Positions 1 through 6,771 of a DNA stretch of 9,828 bases are shown here, piece by piece. Origin of the DNA: Thermoleophilia bacterium (GTDB taxonomy: Bacteria > Actinomycetota > Thermoleophilia > Gaiellales > Gaiellaceae); assembly GCA_014534155.1 (NCBI GenBank), contig JACVSB010000044.1, positions 1-9,828 of the forward strand. Direction: 5' to 3'. The position numbers and the translations under genes are program-made. The notes under the pieces are model-generated. The model had not been told where the DNA came from. It did no database searches and saw only the letters and a list, made by a program, of their open reading frames with translations. Within the stretch, counting starts at the first letter, position 1. Each line of letters begins with the position of its first letter.

Positions 1-29
1 CTCGGCAGGAGAGCGTCGCGCGTCCCGCG

Positions 30-221
30 CTAGTCGCGGTCGCGCACCGAATCGACGGCGTCGCCGGCCCGGGCCTTCGCGTCGTCGGCGAGGTCGTCCG
101 CGCCTTCCTTCGTATCCCCCCAGGCGCCCTGGACCTTCCCCTCGCCCTCGAGCCCCTCGTCGCCGGTCGCGCCGCCGATGGTCTCCTTGGCCTTGCCTTC
201 CACCTGATCCCAGTCGGGCAT
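30..221 (-). CDS. CsbD-like general stress protein
   Basis: This encodes a 63-residue, very acidic, hydrophilic protein. It has the CsbD-family look: an N-terminal DWDQVEGKAKE stretch followed by GxGDEGLEGEGKVQGAWGDTKEGADDLADDAK, with no membrane segment or cysteine. CsbD proteins are small stress-induced proteins of unknown biochemical role. I chose the ATG at 221 over an upstream in-frame ATG at 275. It is preceded by a strong Shine-Dalgarno run (AAAGGGGG at 226-233 on the minus strand, 4 bases from the start), and the 18 extra residues of the longer version are low-complexity and not family-like. It diverges from moaA across a 79-base gap. It is the only gene here with a textbook ribosome-binding site. 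The family call is quite sure; the function is unknown. Confidence 0.85.
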   Translation of the reverse strand: MPDWDQVEGKAKETIGGATGDEGLEGEGKVQGAWGDTKEGADDLADDAKARAGDAVDSVRDRD

Positions 222-225
222 TCGA

Positions 226-233
226 CCCCCTTT
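226..233 (-). promoter_or_regulatory. Shine-Dalgarno site deciding the CsbD start
   Basis: On the minus strand AAAGGGGG ends 4 bases before the ATG at 221. It favours this internal ATG over the upstream one at 275, and it contrasts with the neighbouring genes, which lack such a site. Confidence 0.7.
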
Positions 234-288
234 CGTGCCCGCTCCTTCCCGTTCGCGCCCTCCGGGAAACGGCACCCTCGTCCCTCGC

Positions 289-294
289 TAGGCT
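289..294 (+). promoter_or_regulatory. Probable -10 element, leaderless moaA transcript
   Basis: TAGGCT lies exactly 6 bases before the moaA ATG, so transcription would start at or next to the start codon. No Shine-Dalgarno site is visible between them and no convincing -35 box is seen. The leaderless call is an inference from spacing. Confidence 0.5.
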
Positions 295-300
295 CTCGGT

Positions 301-1290
<990 letters not shown>

Positions 1291-1294
1291 CGCC

Positions 1295-1308
1295 CGCGCC
1301 GGGGCGCG
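1295..1308 (+). terminator. GC-rich hairpin after moaA, weak terminator candidate
   Basis: Five bases after the moaA stop, CGCGCC and GGCGCG form a 6-bp perfect stem around two G residues. There is no following T-run, so this is only a possible terminator or pause hairpin. In DNA this GC-rich such stems arise easily. Confidence 0.2.
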
Positions 1309-1385
1309 TGCGCGGAGCGCGTTTGCGGCGTTAAGGCGCCGTTAGGAAGGCGGCGGGCGCGGGAGTCGTTCTCCCATGAGTGACC

Positions 1386-1391
1386 TACAAT
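1386..1391 (+). promoter_or_regulatory. -10 element TACAAT, leaderless PAP2 transcript
   Basis: TACAAT, five of six bases matching TATAAT, sits 6 bases before the in-frame GTG at 1398. This spacing argues that 1398, not the in-frame GTG at 1380 upstream of the hexamer, is the translation start on a leaderless mRNA. No -35 box is obvious. Confidence 0.6.
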
Positions 1392-1397
1392 CCCCGC

Positions 1398-2162
1398 GTG
1401 CCGGCGAGAATTCGACAGGTTTTTCCACGTGGAGTCCCCGACTTCCTCCTGCAACTCGGGATCTGGCTGGGCTTCGTCGCGGCCTACCAGCTGGCCCGCG
1501 GGGTCGCCGACCGAAGCCCCGCCGAGGCATACGCCAACGGGCGAATCCTGATCGACGCGCAGCGCGAGCTGCACGCGCTCGTCGAGCCGGACCTGCAGCG
1601 GGTGGTGCTCCATGCCGGCGACGCGGTTGTCGCCGTCGTCAACTGGACGTACTGGCTCTCGCAGTTCGCCGTCGTCGGCGTCGCCCTCCTCTGGATCTAC
1701 CTCTTCCGCAACGAAGCGTTCACGCGGATCCGCAACTGGATCATCACCGCGAACGTGCTCGGGCTCGTCGGATACGTGCTCGTCCCTACCGCGCCGCCGC
1801 GCATGTTCCCGGAGGAGGGCTTCGTCGACACGCTGGCGCAGGCCTCGGCCCTGAATCACGGAAGTGGCCTCGTCGAGCTGGCCTCGAACCCCTACGCCGC
1901 GATGCCGAGCCTGCACTCTGCTGACGCGCTGATCGTCGGGTTCGCGCTCGCCGGCCTCGTCACGGCCCGCTGGGCGAAGCTCCTGTGGACGCTCTGGCCC
2001 ACGTGGGTCTGGTTCTCGGTGATGGCGACCGGCAACCACTTCTGGCTCGACATCGCCGCCGGCGTCGGCGTCGCCGCGCTTGCCGGCACCTTCCTCGTCT
2101 GGCTCGAGCAGCACCAGAGCGACCGGCTCGCGCCGGCGCTCCCCGGCGCGCGGCGCTGGTAG
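1398..2162 (+). CDS. PAP2-superfamily (AUR1-like) membrane phosphatase
   Basis: A 254-residue integral membrane protein with about six hydrophobic segments. It carries PAP2 phosphatase/phosphotransferase motifs: PTAPPRM before a loop, PSLHS (H173) and GNHFWLD (H214, D218). These supply the phospho-histidine nucleophile and the charge-relay pair of the superfamily. The layout resembles the PAP2_3 branch, which includes inositol-phosphorylceramide synthase AUR1. Such enzymes act on lipid phosphates or transfer phospho-head groups at the membrane. The substrate here is unknown. The neighbouring phosphatidylinositol-type genes suggest a phospho-inositol lipid, but that is inference. I chose GTG 1398 because TACAAT lies 6 bases upstream; GTG 1380 would add six residues. 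The stop codon is 11 bases from the next start. Confidence 0.85.
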   Translation: MPARIRQVFPRGVPDFLLQLGIWLGFVAAYQLARGVADRSPAEAYANGRILIDAQRELHALVEPDLQRVVLHAGDAVVAVVNWTYWLSQFAVVGVALLWIYLFRNEAFTRIRNWIITANVLGLVGYVLVPTAPPRMFPEEGFVDTLAQASALNHGSGLVELASNPYAAMPSLHSADALIVGFALAGLVTARWAKLLWTLWPTWVWFSVMATGNHFWLDIAAGVGVAALAGTFLVWLEQHQSDRLAPALPGARRW

Positions 2163-2165
2163 CCT
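2160..2165 (+). promoter_or_regulatory. Possible -10 element overlapping the PAP2 stop codon
   Basis: TAGCCT begins with the TAG stop codon of the PAP2 gene and lies 8 bases before the GTG start of the phosphatidyltransferase. It would give a nearly leaderless transcript. It is a weak hexamer, supported mainly by the same geometry at other starts in this window. Confidence 0.35.
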
Positions 2166-2173
2166 CGCCGCCC

Positions 2174-2809
2174 GTGGCGAACGGCGCACTCGCGCGCATC
2201 CAGGGCGCGTACATCGGAGGCGTGCGCCGGGCCGCGGCAACCGCGATGGGGCGCCTGGGGCGATCGCGCGTGACTCCGAACGCGCTCACGGCGGCAGGGG
2301 TGCTCCTCTCCGTCGGCGGCGCCGTCCTCGTCCCGTTCGAGCAGCGTGGATGGGGGTTCTACTGGGCCGGGGCGACGCTCTTCGTGGTCGGCTCGATCCT
2401 CGACATCCTGGACGGCGCGCTCGCGCGCTCGCTCGGGAGCGGATCCCCATTCGGCGGCTTCATCGACTCCACCGTCGACCGCGTGGGCGAAGCGGCGATG
2501 CTCGGGGCGATCGGTCTCGTTTTCATGCGGCACGAGCTCGAGTGGGCGCTCGCCCTCACCTTCGCCGCCGTCGCGGGGTCGTTCCTCGTCAGCTACGTCC
2601 GCGCGCGCGCCGAGATCCTCGCGCTGCGAGGCGACGTCGGGATCGGAAGCCGTGCCGAGCGAGTCGTCGTCATCACCGCCGGGCTCGTCCTCGCGCCGCT
2701 GCACGAGCTCGTCCTCGCCGCGGCGATCGCGCTCTTGACCCTGACTGCGTGGGTCACAGTCGTCCAGCGGATCCTCGCCGTCCGGACCCAGCTTCGCGGA
2801 TCGAGCTAG
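2174..2809 (+). CDS. pgsA: CDP-alcohol phosphatidyltransferase, probable phosphatidylinositol-phosphate synthase
   Basis: A 211-residue polytopic membrane enzyme with the full CDP-alcohol phosphotransferase signature: D77-x2-D80-G81-x2-A84-R85-x8-G94-x3-D98-x3-D102. The aspartates bind the metal and the CDP-diacylglycerol pyrophosphate. Beyond the signature, [21 protein letters not shown] followed by AERVVV resembles the inositol-phosphate-binding region of mycobacterial PgsA1 (SYAKARAE...GLIERPER). So I favour transfer of inositol-1-phosphate to CDP-DAG, making phosphatidylinositol phosphate. The inositol-1-phosphate synthase gene immediately downstream would supply that substrate. A phosphatidylglycerol-phosphate or cardiolipin synthase is the alternative. 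GTG 2174 is the first in-frame start after the PAP2 stop and gives [12 protein letters not shown] longer frame running back into the PAP2 gene is not protein-like. Confidence 0.82.
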   Translation: MANGALARIQGAYIGGVRRAAATAMGRLGRSRVTPNALTAAGVLLSVGGAVLVPFEQRGWGFYWAGATLFVVGSILDILDGALARSLGSGSPFGGFIDSTVDRVGEAAMLGAIGLVFMRHELEWALALTFAAVAGSFLVSYVRARAEILALRGDVGIGSRAERVVVITAGLVLAPLHELVLAAAIALLTLTAWVTVVQRILAVRTQLRGSS

Positions 2810-2845
2810 CCCGCGGCCCGCACCGCGCCCGACCTTTTGGACGCG

Positions 2846-2871
2846 AGTGATAGCACTCGTGTGCTATCACT
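2846..2871 (+). promoter_or_regulatory. Perfect inverted-repeat operator upstream of the RHH-Ino1 gene
   Basis: AGTGATAGCAC, a TCGT spacer, then GTGCTATCACT: two 11-bp arms that are exact reverse complements. It lies in a 70-base gap that is AT-richer than its surroundings and ends 8 bases before the ATG at 2880. The right arm contains the likely extended -10 element. Ribbon-helix-helix repressors commonly bind such dyads, and the downstream protein begins with two such domains, so autorepression is the natural reading. It could also form an RNA hairpin, but any transcript starting at the predicted site would not include it. Confidence 0.75.
2862..2870 (+). promoter_or_regulatory. Extended -10 element inside the operator's right arm
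   Basis: TGCTATCAC fits TGn-TATAAT with two mismatches in the hexamer (TATCAC at 2865-2870) and is 9 bases from the ATG at 2880. TTGGAC at 2837-2842 is too far upstream for a standard -35 with this hexamer. A repressor on the inverted repeat would cover this element. Confidence 0.45.
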
Positions 2872-2879
2872 GTGTGTGG

Positions 2880-4346
2880 ATGCGGGAAAAACGAACCAGC
2901 GTGCTCGTCCGCATGCCGGTCGAGCTCAGGCGCGCGCTCTCCGACGAGGTGGCCGCACGGCGCAGCAACCTGAACGACGTCGCCGTCGAGATCCTCGCTG
3001 CCCGCTTCGGGATTCCCTTCCGGGGGAGCGGCCGGCGGGCTTCGCCCCGCGCGGGCGGAGGAGACGTGCTCCTCCGCATGCCGGTAACCCTCAAGGAGCG
3101 CCTCGCCGACCGCGCGGCCGGCCGGCGCCGGACGACGAACGACGTGATCGTGGAGACGCTCGCCGACGGCCTCGCGCTCCACCGACAGGGAAAGGACAGG
3201 ATGGCTTCCACGAACGGCTCCTCGAACGGAAAGGCGCGCCGGAACGGCAAGGTGCGCGTGGCGATCATCGGCGTCGGCAACTGCGCCAACTCGCTCCTCC
3301 AAGGCGTCGAGTACTACCGCGACGCGGATCCCGGCGAGTTCGTGCCCGGGCTCATGCACGTCGACCTGGGCGGCTTCCACGTGCGAGACATCGAGTTCAG
3401 CGCGGCGTTCGACGTAACGACCGCCAAGGTCGGAAAGGATCTCGCCGAGGCGATCTGGGCCCCGCCGAACGACACGTTCCGCTTCGCGGAGGTCGCGAAG
3501 ACCGGTGTCCGCGTCTCGCGCGGGATGACCCATGACGGCCTCGGGAGGTACCTGTCCGAGGTCGTCGAGAAGGCGCCCGGCGACACGGACGACGTGGCGT
3601 CGATCCTCCAGGAGACCGGGACCGACGTCGTCGTCAACTACCTCCCCGTCGGGTCGGAGGAGGCGACGAAGTGGTACACCGAGCAGATCCTGAACGCCGG
3701 CTGCGCGATGGTGAACTGCATGCCGGTGTTCATCGCCAAGGGCGGCTACTTCGGGAAGCAGTTCGAGCGCCGCGGGCTGCCCATCATCGGCGACGACATC
3801 AAGTCGCAGGTGGGAGCGACGATCACGCACCGCGTGCTCACGACCCTCTTCCGCGAGCGAGGCGTCCGTCTCGACCGGACGATGCAGCTGAACGTCGGCG
3901 GGAACTCCGACTTCCGCAACATGCTCGAGCGGGAGCGGCTCGAGTCGAAGAAGATCTCGAAGACGAACGCGGTCACGTCCATGCTGGACTACGAGATGGG
4001 TCCCGAGAACGTGCACGTGGGCCCGTCCGACTACGTGCCCTGGCTGACCGACCGCAAGTGGGCCTACATCCGGATGGAAGGGTCGTCCTTCGGCAACGCG
4101 CCTCTGAACGTCGAGTTAAAGCTTGAGGTGTGGGACTCGCCGAACTCGGCGGGCATCGTGATCGACGCCGTCCGGCTGGCGAAGCTCGCGCTCGAGAACG
4201 GGGTCTCGGGAGCCCTCGAAGGCCCGAGCGCGTACCTGATGAAGTCGCCTCCGCGACAGATGCCCGACGACGAGGCGCACGACGCGGTGGAGGCGTTCAT
4301 CGGGAAGTACGGGCGGAAGCCGGAGGCCGCCCGGACGAACGCGTAG
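2880..4346 (+). CDS. ino1: Tandem ribbon-helix-helix domains fused to myo-inositol-1-phosphate synthase
   Basis: A 488-residue protein. Residues 1-100 hold two Arc/CopG-like ribbon-helix-helix repeats, [19 protein letters not shown] (about 5-45) and [18 protein letters not shown] (about 62-100), 55 residues apart. Next comes a Gly/Ser/Asn-rich linker (about 108-123), then a complete actinobacterial-type inositol-1-phosphate synthase. The enzyme converts glucose-6-phosphate to inositol-phosphate using NAD+. It shows the NAD-binding IIGVGNC (G131-x-G133), [25 protein letters not shown] (K308), [19 protein letters not shown] and WDSPNSAG. The mycobacterial enzyme is about 367 residues, so the first ~108 are extra. 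The frame has no stop between the parts. ATG 2880 is preferred because an upstream in-frame GTG (2847) lies inside the operator. An internal ATG at 3201 could also give the enzyme alone (381 residues). Product probably feeds the upstream lipid synthase. Confidence 0.9.
   Translation: MREKRTSVLVRMPVELRRALSDEVAARRSNLNDVAVEILAARFGIPFRGSGRRASPRAGGGDVLLRMPVTLKERLADRAAGRRRTTNDVIVETLADGLALHRQGKDRMASTNGSSNGKARRNGKVRVAIIGVGNCANSLLQGVEYYRDADPGEFVPGLMHVDLGGFHVRDIEFSAAFDVTTAKVGKDLAEAIWAPPNDTFRFAEVAKTGVRVSRGMTHDGLGRYLSEVVEKAPGDTDDVASILQETGTDVVVNYLPVGSEEATKWYTEQILNAGCAMVNCMPVFIAKGGYFGKQFERRGLPIIGDDIKSQVGATITHRVLTTLFRERGVRLDRTMQLNVGGNSDFRNMLERERLESKKISKTNAVTSMLDYEMGPENVHVGPSDYVPWLTDRKWAYIRMEGSSFGNAPLNVELKLEVWDSPNSAGIVIDAVRLAKLALENGVSGALEGPSAYLMKSPPRQMPDDEAHDAVEAFIGKYGRKPEAARTNA
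3191..3203 (+). promoter_or_regulatory. Possible internal ribosome-binding site and start for enzyme-only Ino1
   Basis: AAAGGA at 3191-3196 lies 4 bases before the in-frame ATG at 3201, exactly at the junction between the second ribbon-helix-helix repeat and the linker. Initiation here would yield a 381-residue Ino1 of nearly normal family length without the DNA-binding part. Confidence 0.4.
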
Positions 4347-4375
4347 GCCGCGCGAAGAGGTCGCCGGGCCGGCTC

Positions 4376-4381
4376 TAGAAT
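4376..4381 (+). promoter_or_regulatory. -10 element TAGAAT, near-leaderless transcript
   Basis: TAGAAT, five of six bases matching TATAAT, ends 8 bases before the GTG at 4390. No Shine-Dalgarno sequence lies between. It supports GTG 4390 as the start and gives the glycosyltransferase/PHP gene its own promoter within the block. Confidence 0.55.
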
Positions 4382-4389
4382 CGGCGCAC

Positions 4390-6150
4390 GTGCCGCTTCG
4401 CGTCTGCATGGTGACCCCGTTCGCCTGGTCCCGGCCGCACCCGGTGAACGAGCACGTGGCCGCGGCGGCGGACGAGCTCCGGCGGCGGGGCCACGCGGTC
4501 GTCGTGATCGCGCCCTCCAACCGTGCGGCCGATCTCGCCGCCGGTCGCCGCTCGCTCCGCCAGCTCGCTCGCGACGGCACGCCGCTTCCCGAGCTCGTCG
4601 CCATCGGGCCCGCGCTGCGCGTCACCCCGCGCAGCCGGGTGGGCGTCCCCCTCGGCGTTCGCGCGAACCTGGCGCTCGCGCTCGCGGGCGACCGCTTCGA
4701 CGTGGTGCACGCGCACGAGCCGGGAATCCCCAGCCTGGGCTACCTTGCCCTCCGCCACGCGCGCGGACTCACCGTCGCGACGTTTCACGCCGAGGAGCGG
4801 CTCGCCTACCCTCCGGGACGCCGCCAGCGCGAGAAGCTCCTGACGCGGGTCGACGCGCTCACCGCCACGAGCAACGCCGTCCTCGCCGCCGCCCGGGAGC
4901 GCTTCCCCGGGGACTACGTCCGCCTCCCGGTCGGTGTGGACGTCCCCGAGGAACGCGATCCGGGGCGCGCGGTCATCGTCGCGGAGTGGCGCGCCGATGC
5001 CCCGGCGCGGGCCCGCGCGTCCATGCGGGTGCTCGCCGAGCTGCCCGGCTGGGAGCTCGTCCTCCTGCGGACGCGGCCGCTCGCCGGCCGCCCGTACGTC
5101 CCCCGCGGGGTTCGGGACCGCGTGCGCGTGCACTCCGCACTGGATTCGCCGACGCGAGCGCGCGCGCTCGCGGGCGCCGCTGCCTTCGTCCCGGCGGGTC
5201 GCGGATCTCCCCGCCCCCGCGCCGAGGCAGCCGCGGCGGGCGTGCCCGTGGTCGAGCCGCCGGGGGCCGACGCTCAGCCGGCGCTCGTCGCTGCCGAGCT
5301 CGCGCGCCTCGCCGAGGACCCCGACTGGCGCGAGGTTCGAGCCCGCCAGGCGCGCGCAGCGGGGGAGCGGGAGAGCGTGCGCGCCCTCGGCGACGTGCTG
5401 GAGCAGGCCGTCTACCGGAACGTCGTCGAGCGCCGCCGGCGCCTGCAGACGGGAGACCCGCTGGCCGATCGCCCCTACATCCTCTGCGACCTGCACGTGC
5501 ACACGGAGCACTCCCACGACTGCTCCGTCCCCGTTCCGGACCTGCTCGACCACGTGCAGGCGCAGGGGCTGGGCGCGGTCGCGATCACCGACCACAACGT
5601 CTACTCCGGTGCGTTCGAGGCCGCGGAGCTCGCGAGGGGCCGCCGGCTGACCGTCATCCCAGGAGAGGAGGTGAAGACGACCCAGGGCGAGGTCATCGGC
5701 CTCTTCCTCTCGGAGGCGATCCCGGCCGGGATGACGATGGTCGAGACGATCGGGGCGGTGCGCGACCAGGGCGGCGTCGTCTACCTCCCGCATCCGTTCG
5801 ACCGCCTGCACTCGATCCCGGACGCGCGCACGCTGCACTCGCTCCTCGCCGAGATCGACGTCTTCGAGGTCTACAACGCCAAGCTCCTGCTGGACGGGTT
5901 CAACGACGAGGCGCTCCGCTTCGCGCGCAAGTACAACCTGGTCGCAGGCGCGGGATCAGACGCGCACGTGCTGCAGGCGATCGGCACGGGAGGCGTTCGC
6001 ATGCGCCAGTTCCACGATCCCGAGGAGTTCCTGGTCAGCCTTCGCTCAGCCGAGGTCCTTCGCCGGCCGAAGTCGCTCGTCTACCTGCAGGGGCTCAAGT
6101 GGATGGCCCAGGCGCGCGACCGCCGGTCGAGAGCGCTGGCCACGCGGTAG
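4390..6150 (+). CDS. PimA-like glycosyltransferase fold (degenerate) fused to PHP phosphoesterase
   Basis: A 586-residue soluble protein. Residues 1-190 resemble the acceptor half of a GT4 enzyme, closest to PimA: MVTPFAW, RRRGHAVVVIAPSN, DVVHAHEPGIPSLGYLAL (104 onward), TVATFHAEE and PVGVDV. Residues 190-350 correspond to the donor half but look eroded. The first Glu of the EX7E donor motif is Arg (R271) while the second remains (E279). The GR...KG phosphate-binding segment is not recognisable, and PimA's Gly-Gly loop near the N-terminus is His-Pro. Residues 365-560 form a PHP domain with its metal ligands in place: H369/H371, TDHN (D401, H402), E426/E427, H468 and GSDAH (D524, H526). So a hydrolytic phosphoesterase activity is likely; sugar transfer is doubtful. 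It starts 43 bases after ino1. The substrate is unknown, possibly an inositol-sugar phosphate. Confidence 0.85.
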   Translation: MPLRVCMVTPFAWSRPHPVNEHVAAAADELRRRGHAVVVIAPSNRAADLAAGRRSLRQLARDGTPLPELVAIGPALRVTPRSRVGVPLGVRANLALALAGDRFDVVHAHEPGIPSLGYLALRHARGLTVATFHAEERLAYPPGRRQREKLLTRVDALTATSNAVLAAARERFPGDYVRLPVGVDVPEERDPGRAVIVAEWRADAPARARASMRVLAELPGWELVLLRTRPLAGRPYVPRGVRDRVRVHSALDSPTRARALAGAAAFVPAGRGSPRPRAEAAAAGVPVVEPPGADAQPALVAAELARLAEDPDWREVRARQARAAGERESVRALGDVLEQAVYRNVVERRRRLQTGDPLADRPYILCDLHVHTEHSHDCSVPVPDLLDHVQAQGLGAVAITDHNVYSGAFEAAELARGRRLTVIPGEEVKTTQGEVIGLFLSEAIPAGMTMVETIGAVRDQGGVVYLPHPFDRLHSIPDARTLHSLLAEIDVFEVYNAKLLLDGFNDEALRFARKYNLVAGAGSDAHVLQAIGTGGVRMRQFHDPEEFLVSLRSAEVLRRPKSLVYLQGLKWMAQARDRRSRALATR

Positions 6151-6174
6151 GAAGAGCGCGCGCGGACCGCGAAG

Positions 6175-6180
6175 TACGTT
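6175..6180 (+). promoter_or_regulatory. Possible -10 element TACGTT
   Basis: TACGTT lies 9 bases before the GTG at 6190 in the 39-base gap after the PHP gene. No clear Shine-Dalgarno site precedes this GTG. The spacing is at the edge of what leaderless starts allow. Confidence 0.35.
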
Positions 6181-6189
6181 CCCGACGCC

Positions 6190-6771
6190 GTGTCCGCCTC
6201 CACGAACGACATCTCGGAGCGCTACCTGAAGAAGGCGATCGCCGAGATGAACGCTCTCGGGCACGAGATCGCGGCGGCGGCGGGCGACCGCCCGGCCGTC
6301 CTCGGGTCCGGACATCCGCAGGCCGAGATCTTCCTCGTGAAGCACCGGCCCCGTTCGTCGGAGCTGCACGAAGGCGTCGCCTTCTACGGCCGAACCGGGC
6401 AAGCGATCCTGAAATCCCTCCAGCGCCTCCGTGTCGATCCCACCGCGGTCTACGGGACGAACGTCCTCAAGTACGAGGGCGAGAGCGAGGAGGAGGCCGG
6501 CGCGTGGCTCGTCCGCGAGCTCCACGTGGTGCAACCGAGGCTCGTCGCGGTCCTGGGGCAAGATGCTCTCCGATGCCTGAACGCCGTCGAGTTCCCGCTC
6601 TCGACGAAGATCGAGGGCCGTCCCGGCGAGATTCAGCGGTTCACGCCAACGATCGACGCGCTCGTCTGTCCGGACGTGGACGAGGCGCTGGACGAGCAGG
6701 CGGCCAAGCGGGCCTTCTGGAACGCGTTCAGGGCTCTCGGGCCCTGGTGGTCCCAGCTGCCGCCCTACTAG
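6190..6771 (+). CDS. Divergent uracil-DNA-glycosylase-fold protein
   Basis: A 193-residue protein that matches the middle of family 4/5-like uracil-DNA glycosylases: FYGRTGQAILKSLQRLRVD (65-83), YGTNVLKY (88-95) and LHVVQPRLVAVLGQDALRCL (111-130). These correspond to the usual F-G-x-x-G-x-L-L, TN-V-K and P-K-x-I-V-x-L-G-x-x-A segments. The catalytic parts are changed. The GEAPGxxE loop reads VKHRPRSSE (50-58), and the HPS motif region reads CPDVDEAL (160-167). Only two cysteines (C129, C160) are present, so the 4Fe-4S cluster of family 4/5 cannot form. The fold assignment is fairly secure but classical uracil excision is doubtful. Its 3' end overlaps the next gene by 25 bases. Confidence 0.7.
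   Translation: MSASTNDISERYLKKAIAEMNALGHEIAAAAGDRPAVLGSGHPQAEIFLVKHRPRSSELHEGVAFYGRTGQAILKSLQRLRVDPTAVYGTNVLKYEGESEEEAGAWLVRELHVVQPRLVAVLGQDALRCLNAVEFPLSTKIEGRPGEIQRFTPTIDALVCPDVDEALDEQAAKRAFWNAFRALGPWWSQLPPY

Noticed and set aside
1326..1341. CGGCG-TTAAGG-CGCCG stem as a terminator after moaA
   Set aside because: The stem is only 5 bp and no T-run follows. Such stems are common by chance in this composition.
2846..2871. CIRCE heat-shock element (HrcA site)
   Set aside because: The left arm contains TAGCACTC like CIRCE, but CIRCE needs TTAGCACTC and GAGTGCTAA separated by 9 bases. Here the arms differ and the spacer is 4 bases, and no chaperone gene follows.
2847..2879. Upstream GTG start for the RHH-Ino1 protein
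   Set aside because: It would put the start codon inside the inverted repeat, and the extra 11 residues ([11 protein letters not shown]) are simply the translated operator and promoter.
2754..5838. Minus-strand open frames at 2754-4016 and 4375-5838
   Set aside because: Both are antisense to clear protein families (Ino1 and GT/PHP) and show only low-complexity Arg/Asp/Val-rich sequence.
4986..6746. Plus-strand open frame continuing upstream of the presenilin-like protein
   Set aside because: The region before 6747 translates to Arg/Gly/Pro-rich sequence out of frame with the PHP and UDG-like genes. Only the part after 6747 is hydrophobic and protein-like.
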